From Ructibacterium sp965146665 (GTDB taxonomy: Bacteria > Bacillota > Clostridia > Monoglobales > Monoglobaceae), in the NCBI GenBank assembly GCA_965146665.1, contig CBCTHE010000014.1, positions 8,706-72,705 of the forward strand: a DNA stretch of 64,000 bases, read 5' to 3'. Both the position numbers and the translations under genes were made by a program. This document shows positions 1 to 7,794 of the stretch, one piece after another (the first letter of the stretch is position 1; each line of letters opens with the position of its first letter). The notes under the pieces are model-generated. The model saw only the letters and a program-made list of their open reading frames with translations, was not told the DNA's origin and ran no database searches.

Positions 1-2028
1 AAGTTCTTTTGGGTCAAGGGCAAGCCGGAGGGAAGCCCGCAGATGGCGGAAATCGCGGCAAAGATCCGCAAGGGCGCAATGGCCTATCTGAAACGCCAAT
101 ATAAGACGGTCGCGGTCTTTTTCGTCTGTATGCTGGTCATTCTCTGCGTGATGGCCGCCCTTGACATGCTGACCTGGTTCGTGCCCTTTGCGTTCCTGAG
201 CGGCGGCTTCTTCTCCGGCCTTTCCGGCTTTATTGGGATGAAGATCGCTGCATACGCCAATTCCAGAACCGCCAACGGCGCCCGGTCCGGTCTGAACAAG
301 GGACTGAAAATCGCCTTTTCCAGCGGAACGGTCATGGGGCTGACTGTGGTTGGCCTTGGTCTTCTGGACATCAGCGTCTGGTTCCTGATTCTCAGGGCGG
401 TTCTGGGCAGCAATGAGATGGAAATTATGAATGCCATGCTCACCTTCGGCATGGGCGCCAGCTCCATGGCCCTGTTTGCCCGTGTGGGCGGCGGCATCTT
501 TACCAAGGCCGCGGACGTGGGCGCGGATCTGGTGGGTAAGGTTGAGGCCGGAATCCCAGAGGACGATCCCAGAAATCCGGCTGTCATTGCGGACAATGTG
601 GGCGACAATGTGGGCGATGTGGCCGGTATGGGCGCCGACCTGTACGAGTCCTATGTGGGCTCTGTCATCTCCTCCGGCGCGCTCGCGGCGGCGGCGGGAC
701 TGGGCTTCGGCGGCGTGGTAATCCCCATGCTGATCGCAGCAATCGGTATCATTTCCTCCATCATCGGCACCTTTTTTGTCAGCACAAAGGAAGGGGCGAC
801 CCAGAAGAATCTGCTGTCCTCCCTGCGGCGCGGCACCTATATCAGCTCCATTCTTTCGGCTGTGGGCTCCGCGGTGCTGATTTACGGCATCATTCCAGAG
901 CACGCTGGCGTGTTCTGGGCGGTGATCTCCGGTCTGGTGGCAGGGGTTCTGATCGGCTTTTTCACAGAATACTTTACCTCGGATTCCTACCAGCCCACCA
1001 AAAAGCTGGCGAAATCCTCTGAGACCGGAAGCGCCACCATCATCATCGACGGCCTGGCGCTGGGCATGCTGTCCACCGCGGTTCCGGTGATCATTGTGGC
1101 TGTATCCGTTCTGGTGAGCTATTTTGTCTCAGGCGGCAGCCAGAGCTTTGCCATGGGCCTTTACGGCGTCGGCATTTCGGCGGTTGGGATGCTCTCAACA
1201 CTAGGAATTACCCTGGCGACAGATGCCTATGGTCCGGTGGCGGACAACGCGGGCGGCATTGCAGAAATGGCGGGGCTGGAGAAATCCGTGCGGGAGCGGA
1301 CAGACGCGCTGGATTCTCTGGGCAACACAACAGCCGCCACAGGCAAGGGCTTCGCCATCGGCAGCGCGGCTCTGACCGCTCTGGCGCTGATCGTTTCGTA
1401 TACGGATAAGGTGACCGGCCTGGGCGGAAAGCTGGAACTCACCCTGACCAATCCGCCGGTTCTGATCGGCCTGTTCATCGGCGCGATGCTGCCGTTCCTG
1501 TTCAGCGCTTTCACCATGCAGGCTGTGGGCCGGGCGGCCCAGAAGATCGTGGTGGAGGTCCGCCGGCAGTTTAAGCAGATCAAAGGCCTGATGGAGGGCA
1601 AGGCAGAGGCCGACTATGAGACCTGTGTGGACATCTGCACCCGGTCTTCTCTGAAGGAGATGGTACTCCCCGCGGCGCTGGGGATCATCGCCCCCATTGC
1701 TGTGGGGCTGATTCTGGGCGTGAACGGCGTGGTCGGCATGCTGGCCGGCGCGCTGGTCTCCGGGTTTGTGGTGGCCATCATGATGGCCAATTCCGGCGGG
1801 GCCTGGGACAATGCCAAGAAGTATATTGAGGCGGGCAACTTCGGCGGCAAGGGTTCGGATAACCATAAGGCTGCAGTCGTGGGCGACACGGTGGGCGATC
1901 CCTTTAAGGATACCTCCGGTCCCTCGGTCAATATTCTGATCAAGCTCCTGACCATGGTCTCCATCGTGTTTGCGGGACTGATCGTAAAGTTTAACCTGAT
2001 TGACTGGCTGACCCAGCTGTTCAAGTAA
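1..2028 (+). CDS. hppA: K+-dependent membrane-bound pyrophosphatase (H+ or Na+ pump), 5' end outside window
   Basis: The reading frame is open from base 1, so the start and the first membrane segments lie outside the window; about 675 residues are visible. It is a polytopic membrane protein that couples pyrophosphate hydrolysis to ion export. The substrate-binding signatures DVGADLVGKVE and DDPRNPAVIADNVGDNVGD are intact, as is the C-terminal GDTVGDPFKDTSGPS loop. In the segment GNTTAATGKG the diagnostic positions hold Ala and Gly, where K+-independent enzymes have Lys and Thr, so this is the K+-dependent type. Whether it pumps H+ or Na+ was not decided. The family is well known; only the cut 5' end limits the call. 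A strong terminator follows directly. Confidence 0.96.
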   Translation, partial: KFFWVKGKPEGSPQMAEIAAKIRKGAMAYLKRQYKTVAVFFVCMLVILCVMAALDMLTWFVPFAFLSGGFFSGLSGFIGMKIAAYANSRTANGARSGLNKGLKIAFSSGTVMGLTVVGLGLLDISVWFLILRAVLGSNEMEIMNAMLTFGMGASSMALFARVGGGIFTKAADVGADLVGKVEAGIPEDDPRNPAVIADNVGDNVGDVAGMGADLYESYVGSVISSGALAAAAGLGFGGVVIPMLIAAIGIISSIIGTFFVSTKEGATQKNLLSSLRRGTYISSILSAVGSAVLIYGIIPEHAGVFWAVISGLVAGVLIGFFTEYFTSDSYQPTKKLAKSSETGSATIIIDGLALGMLSTAVPVIIVAVSVLVSYFVSGGSQSFAMGLYGVGISAVGMLSTLGITLATDAYGPVADNAGGIAEMAGLEKSVRERTDALDSLGNTTAATGKGFAIGSAALTALALIVSYTDKVTGLGGKLELTLTNPPVLIGLFIGAMLPFLFSAFTMQAVGRAAQKIVVEVRRQFKQIKGLMEGKAEADYETCVDICTRSSLKEMVLPAALGIIAPIAVGLILGVNGVVGMLAGALVSGFVVAIMMANSGGAWDNAKKYIEAGNFGGKGSDNHKAAVVGDTVGDPFKDTSGPSVNILIKLLTMVSIVFAGLIVKFNLIDWLTQLFK

Positions 2029-2035
2029 TACAAAA

Positions 2036-2065
2036 GGGCGTCCGACAGCGATCGGACGCCCTTCC
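2036..2065 (+). terminator. Rho-independent terminator after hppA
   Basis: A perfect 10-bp stem (GGGCGTCCGA / TCGGACGCCC) with a 6-nt loop begins 8 bases after the hppA stop codon and is followed by a short T-rich stretch. Confidence 0.85.
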
Positions 2066-2097
2066 TGCTGCGCGGCGGAAAGAGAGAGGAGTGCGGT

Positions 2098-2589
2098 ATG
2101 TTCAGAGAAATGCGAAGAAAAAAGCAGGCTTTGCCTGCGGAGGAGAATTTCAGGATTTTAGAGCAGGGAACCTCTGGGGTGCTGGCCGTGGCAGGGGACA
2201 GCGGATTCCCCTACGCGGTCCCCATGAGCTATGTATACGAAGATGGGAAAATCTATTTTCACTGTGCCAAATCAGGGCACAAGCTCGATGCGGTAAAGCG
2301 AAATGAAAAGGTTTCCTTCTGCGTCATTGCGCAGGACAGGGTGGTGCCGGAGGCGTACACCACGTATTTCAGAAGCGTGATCGTGTTTGGATATGCCCGG
2401 GTGCTGGAAGAGGAGGGGGAGATACGCGGGGCCATAGAGAAGCTGGCCGTCAAGTACGCCCCGGGGGACGCGCCGGGCCGGGAAAGAGAAATCGAAAAAC
2501 AGCTTCCTGCCCTGTGCATGGTCGAACTGACCATTGCGCATATGACCGGCAAGGAAGCAAAAGAACTCAGCCGGGAAAGGCCGGATTAA
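2098..2589 (+). CDS. Pyridoxamine 5'-phosphate oxidase-like flavin split-barrel protein (NimA-like)
   Basis: The 163-residue protein begins with the alpha-helical MFREMRRKKQ segment and continues into a split beta-barrel pattern (GVLAVAGDSGFPYAVPMSYVY, then IYFHCAKSGHKLDAV), typical of the NimA/5-nitroimidazole-reductase-like branch of FMN-binding proteins. Members bind FMN or heme and often act as small reductases; the substrate is unknown here. The ATG is preceded by a GAGAGGAG ribosome binding site. It lies alone between the hppA terminator and the converging ruvC gene. No signal peptide or membrane segment is seen. The family call is solid but the physiological role is not. Confidence 0.85.
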   Translation: MFREMRRKKQALPAEENFRILEQGTSGVLAVAGDSGFPYAVPMSYVYEDGKIYFHCAKSGHKLDAVKRNEKVSFCVIAQDRVVPEAYTTYFRSVIVFGYARVLEEEGEIRGAIEKLAVKYAPGDAPGREREIEKQLPALCMVELTIAHMTGKEAKELSRERPD

Positions 2590-2619
2590 CAGAGACGCGC
2601 CGTGCGGACAGGCGGAAGG

Positions 2620-3120
2620 TCACAGACTGTTCATGAGTCTGTCCCGATTGGGGTTATAGGAATGGCCGTGGCAGATGGCAATGGCCAGGGCGTCGGCGGT
2701 ATCGTCCGGCTTTGGGATTGATTCCAGGTTCAGCAGGAGCTTGACCATCTGCTGAACCTGGTTTTTTTCTGCCCTTCCGTAGCCTGCCACCGCCTGCTTG
2801 ACCTGGAGCGGGGTATATTCAAAAATCCGGACCCCGTGGTTCAGGGCGGACAGCAGGAGGACCCCCCGGGCCTGAGCCACGTTGATGGCGGTTTTCTGGT
2901 TGTTGTTGAAAAACAGCTCCTCTATGGCCATGAAATCCGGGCGGTACTGGTCCATGATCCGGTTCAGGTCGTCATAGATGGACTTGAACCGCGCAAACAT
3001 GTCCATGGAGGCGTCGGTGGTGATGGCGCCGTAATCCACAGCGCGGAAGTGGTTGTTCCTGTATTCCAGTATGCCGTAGCCCACAATGGCATAACCGGGA
3101 TCTATCCCTAAAATGATCAT
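2620..3120 (-). CDS. ruvC: Crossover junction endodeoxyribonuclease RuvC
   Basis: RuvC resolves Holliday junctions by paired nicks during recombination and repair. The start was set at 3120 (MIILGIDPG), giving 166 residues, normal for the family; an AGGAG site sits just upstream, and the longer open frame adds only 19 unlikely residues. The four acidic catalytic positions are visible: Asp in GIDPG, Glu in MAIEELFF, and the paired Asp in PDDTADALA near the C-terminus. The DNA-binding segment VAGYGRAEKNQVQQMV is intact. The gene stands alone: ruvA and ruvB, its usual partners, are not beside it. It diverges from argG. Confidence 0.96.
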   Translation of the reverse strand: MIILGIDPGYAIVGYGILEYRNNHFRAVDYGAITTDASMDMFARFKSIYDDLNRIMDQYRPDFMAIEELFFNNNQKTAINVAQARGVLLLSALNHGVRIFEYTPLQVKQAVAGYGRAEKNQVQQMVKLLLNLESIPKPDDTADALAIAICHGHSYNPNRDRLMNSL

Positions 3121-3171
3121 TTTTTTGCTCCTGTTCCGGAAAAGTTTTGGCAGATTTTTTACGAATTCCCC

Positions 3172-3200
3172 TTGCAAAACAGGAAGGGGTATTATATAAT
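3172..3200 (+). promoter_or_regulatory. argG promoter
   Basis: TTGCAA and TATAAT boxes are separated by 17 bp, about 45 bases before the argG start codon. No arginine operator (ARG box) was identified with confidence. Confidence 0.75.
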
Positions 3201-3245
3201 GAATTTATAATACCGTAAGTATATCACAGTTTGGAGGAATTTACA

Positions 3246-4460
3246 ATGGCAAAAGAAAAGGTTGTATTGGCTTATTCGGGCGGGCTTGATACATCAATCA
3301 TCATTTCCTGGCTCATTGAGAATTATGGCTATGAGGTGATCGCGGTCTGCGGTGATGTCGGCCAGGGAAAAGAGACCGAGGGACTGGAGGAGCGCGCCAA
3401 GGCCAGCGGCGCTTCCAAAATATATATAGAAGACCTGCGGGACGAATATGTGGAGGATTTCATCTTCCCGACCCTGAAAGCAGGCGCGGTCTATGAGGGA
3501 AAATACCTTCTGGGCACCTCCCACGCCCGGCCGATCATTGCACGGCGGCTGGTTGAGATCGCGGAAAAGGAAGGGGCTGTGGCCATCTGCCACGGCGCCA
3601 CCGGAAAAGGAAACGATCAGGTGCGGTTTGAGCTCACCATTAAGGCGCTGGCGCCGCACCTGAAAATCATTGCACCCTGGCGGATCTGGGACATCAAGTC
3701 CCGTGAGGACGCTGTGGACTATGCGGAGGCCCATGGAATCGAAGTCCCTGTGACCAAAAAGGATCTGTATTCCAGAGACCGGAACATCTGGCACATCAGC
3801 CATGAGGGAATGGATCTGGAAGATCCGGCCAACGAGCCGCAGCTGGACAGCCTGCTGAAGCTCTCTGTGCCGCCGGAAAAGGCGCCGGATATCCCCACCT
3901 ATGTGACCATCGGCTTTGAGAAGGGCGTACCCGTATCTGTGGACGGCGAAAAGCTGGCGCCCCGGCCTCTGGTGGAAAAGCTCAACGCGCTGGGCGGCGC
4001 AAACGGCGTGGGCATTGCGGACATTGTGGAGGACCGTCTGGTCGGCATGAAGTCCAGAGGCGTTTACGAGACCCCGGGCGGCACCATTCTCTATGCGGCC
4101 ATCCAGGAGCTGGAATATCTCTGCCTTGACCGGGATACTCAGGCGTTCAAGCGTCAGGCCGCCATCAAGTTCAGCGAGCTGGTCTATGACGGCAAATGGT
4201 ATACCCCCCTGCGGGAGGCGCTGTCCGCCATGGTGGATTCCATGGAGGAAACCGTCACCGGTCAGGTGCGGCTGAAGCTGTATAAGGGGAGTGTATCCCC
4301 GGCGGGAACCAAGTCACCGTATTCTCTGTACAACGAGGAGATCGCCAGCTTTGGCGACAGCCATGAGCTGTACAGCCATAAGGACTCCGAGGGCTTTATC
4401 AACCTGTTCGGCCTGCCCCTCAAGGTCCGTGCCATGATGAAGCAAAAAGACGAAAAATAG
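3246..4460 (+). CDS. argG: Argininosuccinate synthase
   Basis: ArgG joins citrulline and aspartate with ATP to give argininosuccinate, the penultimate step of arginine synthesis in the cytoplasm. The 404-residue length is normal. The ATP pyrophosphatase P-loop AYSGGLDTS lies at residues 9-17, and the citrulline/aspartate-binding segment GATGKGNDQVRFE is present around residue 117. An upstream in-frame TTG exists at 3231, but it overlaps the GGAGGA ribosome binding site that serves the ATG at 3246, so the ATG is preferred. argH follows, but behind its own terminator and promoter, so the two can be controlled separately. Confidence 0.97.
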   Translation: MAKEKVVLAYSGGLDTSIIISWLIENYGYEVIAVCGDVGQGKETEGLEERAKASGASKIYIEDLRDEYVEDFIFPTLKAGAVYEGKYLLGTSHARPIIARRLVEIAEKEGAVAICHGATGKGNDQVRFELTIKALAPHLKIIAPWRIWDIKSREDAVDYAEAHGIEVPVTKKDLYSRDRNIWHISHEGMDLEDPANEPQLDSLLKLSVPPEKAPDIPTYVTIGFEKGVPVSVDGEKLAPRPLVEKLNALGGANGVGIADIVEDRLVGMKSRGVYETPGGTILYAAIQELEYLCLDRDTQAFKRQAAIKFSELVYDGKWYTPLREALSAMVDSMEETVTGQVRLKLYKGSVSPAGTKSPYSLYNEEIASFGDSHELYSHKDSEGFINLFGLPLKVRAMMKQKDEK

Positions 4461-4471
4461 GATTTTTATAA

Positions 4472-4496
4472 GCCCCGGCCAGCTGTCGGGGCTTTC
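4472..4496 (+). terminator. Terminator after argG
   Basis: The inverted repeat GCCCCG / CGGGGC with a 9-nt loop, followed by TTT, lies 11 bases after the argG stop. Confidence 0.65.
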
Positions 4497-4526
4497 GCAT
4501 GTACGGAATTTTGCCGGGATTGGCAC

Positions 4527-4555
4527 TTGCCTTGCGGGACAAAACGTGTTATAAT
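4527..4555 (+). promoter_or_regulatory. argH promoter
   Basis: TTGCCT and TATAAT are separated by exactly 17 bp, about 250 bases upstream of argH, so the transcript carries a long leader. Confidence 0.7.
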
Positions 4556-4561
4556 AAACGC

Positions 4562-4802
4562 GAGAAAAATCCGATGCATGTTCCATGGATTGGATATCAT
4601 GATAAGCTCCCGCTGATCTGGCGCGGGGCTTCGGGGAGATGCGGCGCGGAAGTCTGCGCCACATCCCCGGCACAGCGCGGCGGGCCTGCCGAACGGCCGG
4701 CGCTGTGTCTGCTGTGCGAATTCTCTTGTCATTTCTTTCCTCCGCTGATGAGAGAGCATTCCCTAGTCTATGCCGGCGCGGAGCGGCGGAATGGAGATCA
4801 AT
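4562..4802 (+). other. Long structured 5' leader of argH
   Basis: About 240 transcribed bases lie between the argH promoter and its start codon. They can form at least two GC-rich hairpins: one near 4633-4668 (GGGGAGATG..., closing on CATCCCC) and one near 4669-4712 (CACAGCGC... closing on GCGCTGTG). No T-box, known riboswitch core or arginine-rich leader peptide was recognised. A regulatory function is inference from length and structure only. Confidence 0.4.
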
Positions 4803-6176
4803 ATGGCAAAACTTTGGGGCGGCCGGTTTTCTAAGGCCACGGACACATTGGTAGACGATTTCAACTCTTCCATCCGGTTTGACGCGCGGATGTACGCCCA
4901 GGACATTGCGGGCAGTCAGGCCCACGCGGAGATGCTGGGCCGTCAGGGGATCATTCCCAAGGCGGATGCTGATCTGATTGTCAAGACCCTGGGCGAGATC
5001 AGGGCGGATATTGAGGCGGGGCAGATTGAATTTGAGATTGATGCCGAGGATATCCATATGAACATTGAGACCATCCTCATCTCCCGCATCGGGGATGTGG
5101 GAAAGCGCCTGCACACCGGCAGAAGCAGGAATGACCAGGTGGCATTGGACATACGCATGTATCTGCGCAGTGAGATTGACGAAATAGCCGGCGCGCTGAA
5201 GGAACTGCGAAAAACCATTCTTGCCATTGCCCAGGAGAACCTTGCGGTCATTATGCCGGGCTATACCCATTTGCAGAAAGCCCAGCCCATCACCCTGGCC
5301 CATCATGTGATGGCCTATTATGAGATGTTCAGACGGGATGGGGAGCGTCTTTCGGACTGCCGCAGGAGGCTGAATGTCATGCCCCTGGGTTCCGGTGCGC
5401 TGGCGGGCACCACCTATCCCCTGGACCGGGACTTTGTCGCGGAAAAACTGGGGTTTGACGGCATCACCCAGAACAGTCTGGACGGTGTTTCCGACCGGGA
5501 TTTTGTCTGTGAGCTGGCCTTTGACCTGTCCATGATGATGACCCATCTGAGCCGGTTTTCGGAGGAGATTATTCTCTGGAGCTCCCATGAGTTTGGATTC
5601 ATTGAACTGGACGATGCCTACAGCACAGGTTCCAGCATCATGCCCCAGAAGAAAAATCCGGATGTGGCGGAGCTGGCCCGGGGCAAGACCGGCCGGGTAT
5701 ACGGCTCGCTCATGGGGCTTCTGACCATGATGAAGGGCTTGCCTCTGGCTTATAACAAGGATATGCAGGAGGATAAGGAGCAAATTTTTGACGCTGTGGA
5801 CACGGTAAAGATGTGTCTGCCGGTGTTCAGCAAAATGCTGGCCACTATGCGGGTGAAAAAGGACCGGATGCTCATGGGTGCCAAGGGCGGCTTTACCAAT
5901 GCCACCGACGTGGCCGATTACCTGGTCAAGCACGGCCTGCCATTCCGTGACGCACACGCGGTTGTCGGCAGGATGGTGGCCTATTGCATTGAAAAGGACA
6001 CGGTCATTGACGCGCTGTCCATGGAGGAGATGAAGACCTTCTCCCCGCTGATCGGCGGGGATATCTATGACGCCATCTCTCTTGAGACCTGCGTGAACCA
6101 GCGGAAGCTGACCGGCGGGCCGGCCATGGACACCATGCGGAGAATCATTGAAAACTATAATCAGGCAGAGGCGTGA
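4803..6176 (+). CDS. argH: Argininosuccinate lyase
   Basis: ArgH splits argininosuccinate into arginine and fumarate, completing arginine synthesis. The protein has 457 residues, the usual size, beginning MAKLWGGRFSK. The fumarase/aspartase superfamily signature GSSIMPQKKNPD, which carries the mobile catalytic Ser loop, is intact, as are HTGRSRNDQVA and the TGYTHLQ-like segment PGYTHLQKAQP. In-frame ATGs at 4770 and 4791 exist, but the GGAG site before 4803 and family alignment favour 4803. The product fumarate connects conceptually, but not physically, with the fumarase subunit gene near 54.5 kb. Confidence 0.97.
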   Translation: MAKLWGGRFSKATDTLVDDFNSSIRFDARMYAQDIAGSQAHAEMLGRQGIIPKADADLIVKTLGEIRADIEAGQIEFEIDAEDIHMNIETILISRIGDVGKRLHTGRSRNDQVALDIRMYLRSEIDEIAGALKELRKTILAIAQENLAVIMPGYTHLQKAQPITLAHHVMAYYEMFRRDGERLSDCRRRLNVMPLGSGALAGTTYPLDRDFVAEKLGFDGITQNSLDGVSDRDFVCELAFDLSMMMTHLSRFSEEIILWSSHEFGFIELDDAYSTGSSIMPQKKNPDVAELARGKTGRVYGSLMGLLTMMKGLPLAYNKDMQEDKEQIFDAVDTVKMCLPVFSKMLATMRVKKDRMLMGAKGGFTNATDVADYLVKHGLPFRDAHAVVGRMVAYCIEKDTVIDALSMEEMKTFSPLIGGDIYDAISLETCVNQRKLTGGPAMDTMRRIIENYNQAEA

Positions 6177-6225
6177 GCCCCTGTATCACACAAATACACA
6201 CACAAAGTAAGGAGAGATTCACACA

Positions 6226-6876
6226 ATGAAACTGTTTATTGACACAGCAAACGTTGAGGAAATCAGGAAGGCCAATGATATGGGCGTCATCTGCGGCGTC
6301 ACAACCAACCCATCCCTGATCGCCAGGGAGGGCCGCGACTTCATCGAGGTGGTGAAGGAGATTGCCTCAATCATGGACGGCCCGGTCAGCGCTGAGGTGG
6401 TCAGCCTTGAGGCCGATGCAATGGTGGAAGAGGCCATGTCTCTGGTTGAGAAGATCGGCAACCCCAATCTGGTGATTAAAATTCCGATGCTCCCGGCGGG
6501 GCTTGCGGCTGTGAAACAGCTGTCCGCCAGAGGAGTAAAAACCAATGTAACCCTGATCTTTTCCGCGGCGCAGGCCCTGCTGGCCGCCCGTGCGGGCGCG
6601 TCCTATGTCAGCCCGTTTTTGGGGCGTCTGGACGACATTGGACAGGATGGGATGAATCTGATCCAGGAGATCGTTGAGATTTTTGACATGCACGCCATTG
6701 AAACAGAGATCATAGCCGCCAGCATCCGCGGTCCCATTCATGTGATCAATGCGGCGCGGCTGGGGGCGGATATCGCCACCGTACCCTATCAGGTGCTCAT
6801 GCAGATGACCCGGCACCCGCTGACAGATGCGGGAATTGCGCGGTTCCTGAAGGATTGGGAATCCGTCCCCAAATAG
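6226..6876 (+). CDS. fsa: Transaldolase-like fructose-6-phosphate aldolase
   Basis: This 216-residue protein belongs to the short transaldolase (TalC/FSA) family, class I aldolases of about 215-220 residues. It opens with MKLFIDTANVEEI and GVTTNPSLI. The Schiff-base Lys is in NLVIKIPM and the C-terminal active-site region is AARLGADIATVPYQV. Members either cleave fructose 6-phosphate to dihydroxyacetone and glyceraldehyde 3-phosphate, or act as true transaldolases in the pentose phosphate pathway; the sequence alone does not decide. It has a good AAGGAGAG binding site and a single-gene look, with a strong terminator after it. Confidence 0.93.
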   Translation: MKLFIDTANVEEIRKANDMGVICGVTTNPSLIAREGRDFIEVVKEIASIMDGPVSAEVVSLEADAMVEEAMSLVEKIGNPNLVIKIPMLPAGLAAVKQLSARGVKTNVTLIFSAAQALLAARAGASYVSPFLGRLDDIGQDGMNLIQEIVEIFDMHAIETEIIAASIRGPIHVINAARLGADIATVPYQVLMQMTRHPLTDAGIARFLKDWESVPK

Positions 6877-6887
6877 CTGCACATAAG

Positions 6888-6923
6888 AAACCGCGCACAG
6901 GCATGCCTGTGCGCGGTTTTTGT
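6888..6923 (+). terminator. Strong terminator after the aldolase gene
   Basis: A 32-nt nearly perfect palindrome (AAACCGCGCACAGGCA and its complement) ends in TTTTT, 11 bases after the stop codon. Confidence 0.9.
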
Positions 6924-6993
6924 CTATATTGGGGGAGAAATGATGGGGAACTTTGGAAAATTCGTTTCGGAAAAAAGGCTCGTTCCAATCCCC

Positions 6994-7026
6994 AAAAAAA
7001 GGCGGCCGGGACGTTCCGGCCGTCTT
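6994..7026 (-). terminator. Terminator, reads from the HU gene and possibly both ways
   Basis: A GGCCGG / CCGGCC hairpin is flanked by runs of A on the left and T on the right, so on the minus strand it ends in a seven-base T run. It lies about 100 bases downstream of the HU gene. Confidence 0.65.
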
Positions 7027-7123
7027 TTTGTCTCTGACACAAGGAAAGCCGCCGAAACAGCCTTCCAGGTGAAAGAGCTTTCAGCAAAGCCCTCTCCAGA
7101 AGGAGAAATGCTCCCAAGGGGAT

Positions 7124-7399
7124 TTATTTGTTGATAAGCTCTTTCAGACCGCTGCCAGCCTTAAAGGTCGGAACCTTAGCGGCCGCAATCTTCATCTCAG
7201 CGCCAGTCTGGGGATTTCTGCCCGTTCTGGCGGCTCTGTCTCTAACCTCAAAACTACCAAAACCAACTAACTGTACCTTGTCGCCTTTTTTCAGAGCGTC
7301 CTCAACGGAGCTGACAAAAGCAGCCAGAGCAGCCTCTGCGTCTTTTTTGGACAGGTTCGCTTTTTCAGCCATAGCTGAAACCAATTCTTGTTTGTTCAT
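7124..7399 (-). CDS. hup: HU family DNA-binding protein
   Basis: HU is a small basic histone-like dimer that bends and compacts DNA. The 91-residue length, the N-terminal MNKQELVSAMAEKA helix, the VQLVGFGSFEVRDRAARTGRNPQTG beta-arm region and the FKAGSGLKELI C-terminus are all typical. An AAAGGAGATATGG binding site precedes the ATG. A candidate minus-strand promoter lies upstream, with TACAAT as -10 and a poor -35. The gene runs in the same direction as ftsK, but with a terminator and a 395-bp gap between them. Confidence 0.96.
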   Translation of the reverse strand: MNKQELVSAMAEKANLSKKDAEAALAAFVSSVEDALKKGDKVQLVGFGSFEVRDRAARTGRNPQTGAEMKIAAAKVPTFKAGSGLKELINK

Positions 7400-7794
7400 T
7401 TCTCCATATCTCCTTTAAAAAATGATAATAAGTAAAATAAATTTTACTGGCTACATTGTACTATAAAAAATCTCAAATTACCAGATCTTTTTCAAAAATG
7501 TTATAAATTTGTATACTTGCACAATTTTCCGCTAAAACGGGTGGTTGGAAAGAGGCGGTTTTTGTTGTTTTTTCACACTTTGAAGCCTCTGAATCCCCCG
7601 CCACTGCTGGGATTGCGCAGAGTTTAACAAACTTTTTCCACATACAGGGTTCCCCGCTGCCGTCCGGCTTATACATGGAAATCGGAAGTGCTCCGGTATC
7701 GTTGCAGCCCTCAGCTGTCCCGGACACCAAAAAACGCCGGACAGACGCCGGCGTTTCGGTTGTTGTGCAGCGGCAGGCCGACGGGAAGCATCGG
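7400..7794. other. Gap between HU and ftsK genes
   Basis: The part next to the HU gene is AT-rich and holds its promoter and leader. The middle, 7500-7720, shows no convincing gene: one minus-strand open frame of 85 codons has no good binding site and no recognisable sequence. The ftsK terminator occupies 7726-7757. Confidence 0.5.
7726..7757 (-). terminator. Terminator after ftsK
   Basis: The stem AAACGCCGG / CCGGCGTTT with a 7-nt loop reads into a run of six T on the minus strand, about 40 bases downstream of the ftsK stop. Confidence 0.85.

Noticed and set aside
7473..7730. An 85-codon minus-strand frame between the HU and ftsK genes
   Set aside because: It has no clear binding site or domain, and its first part overlaps the ftsK terminator region.
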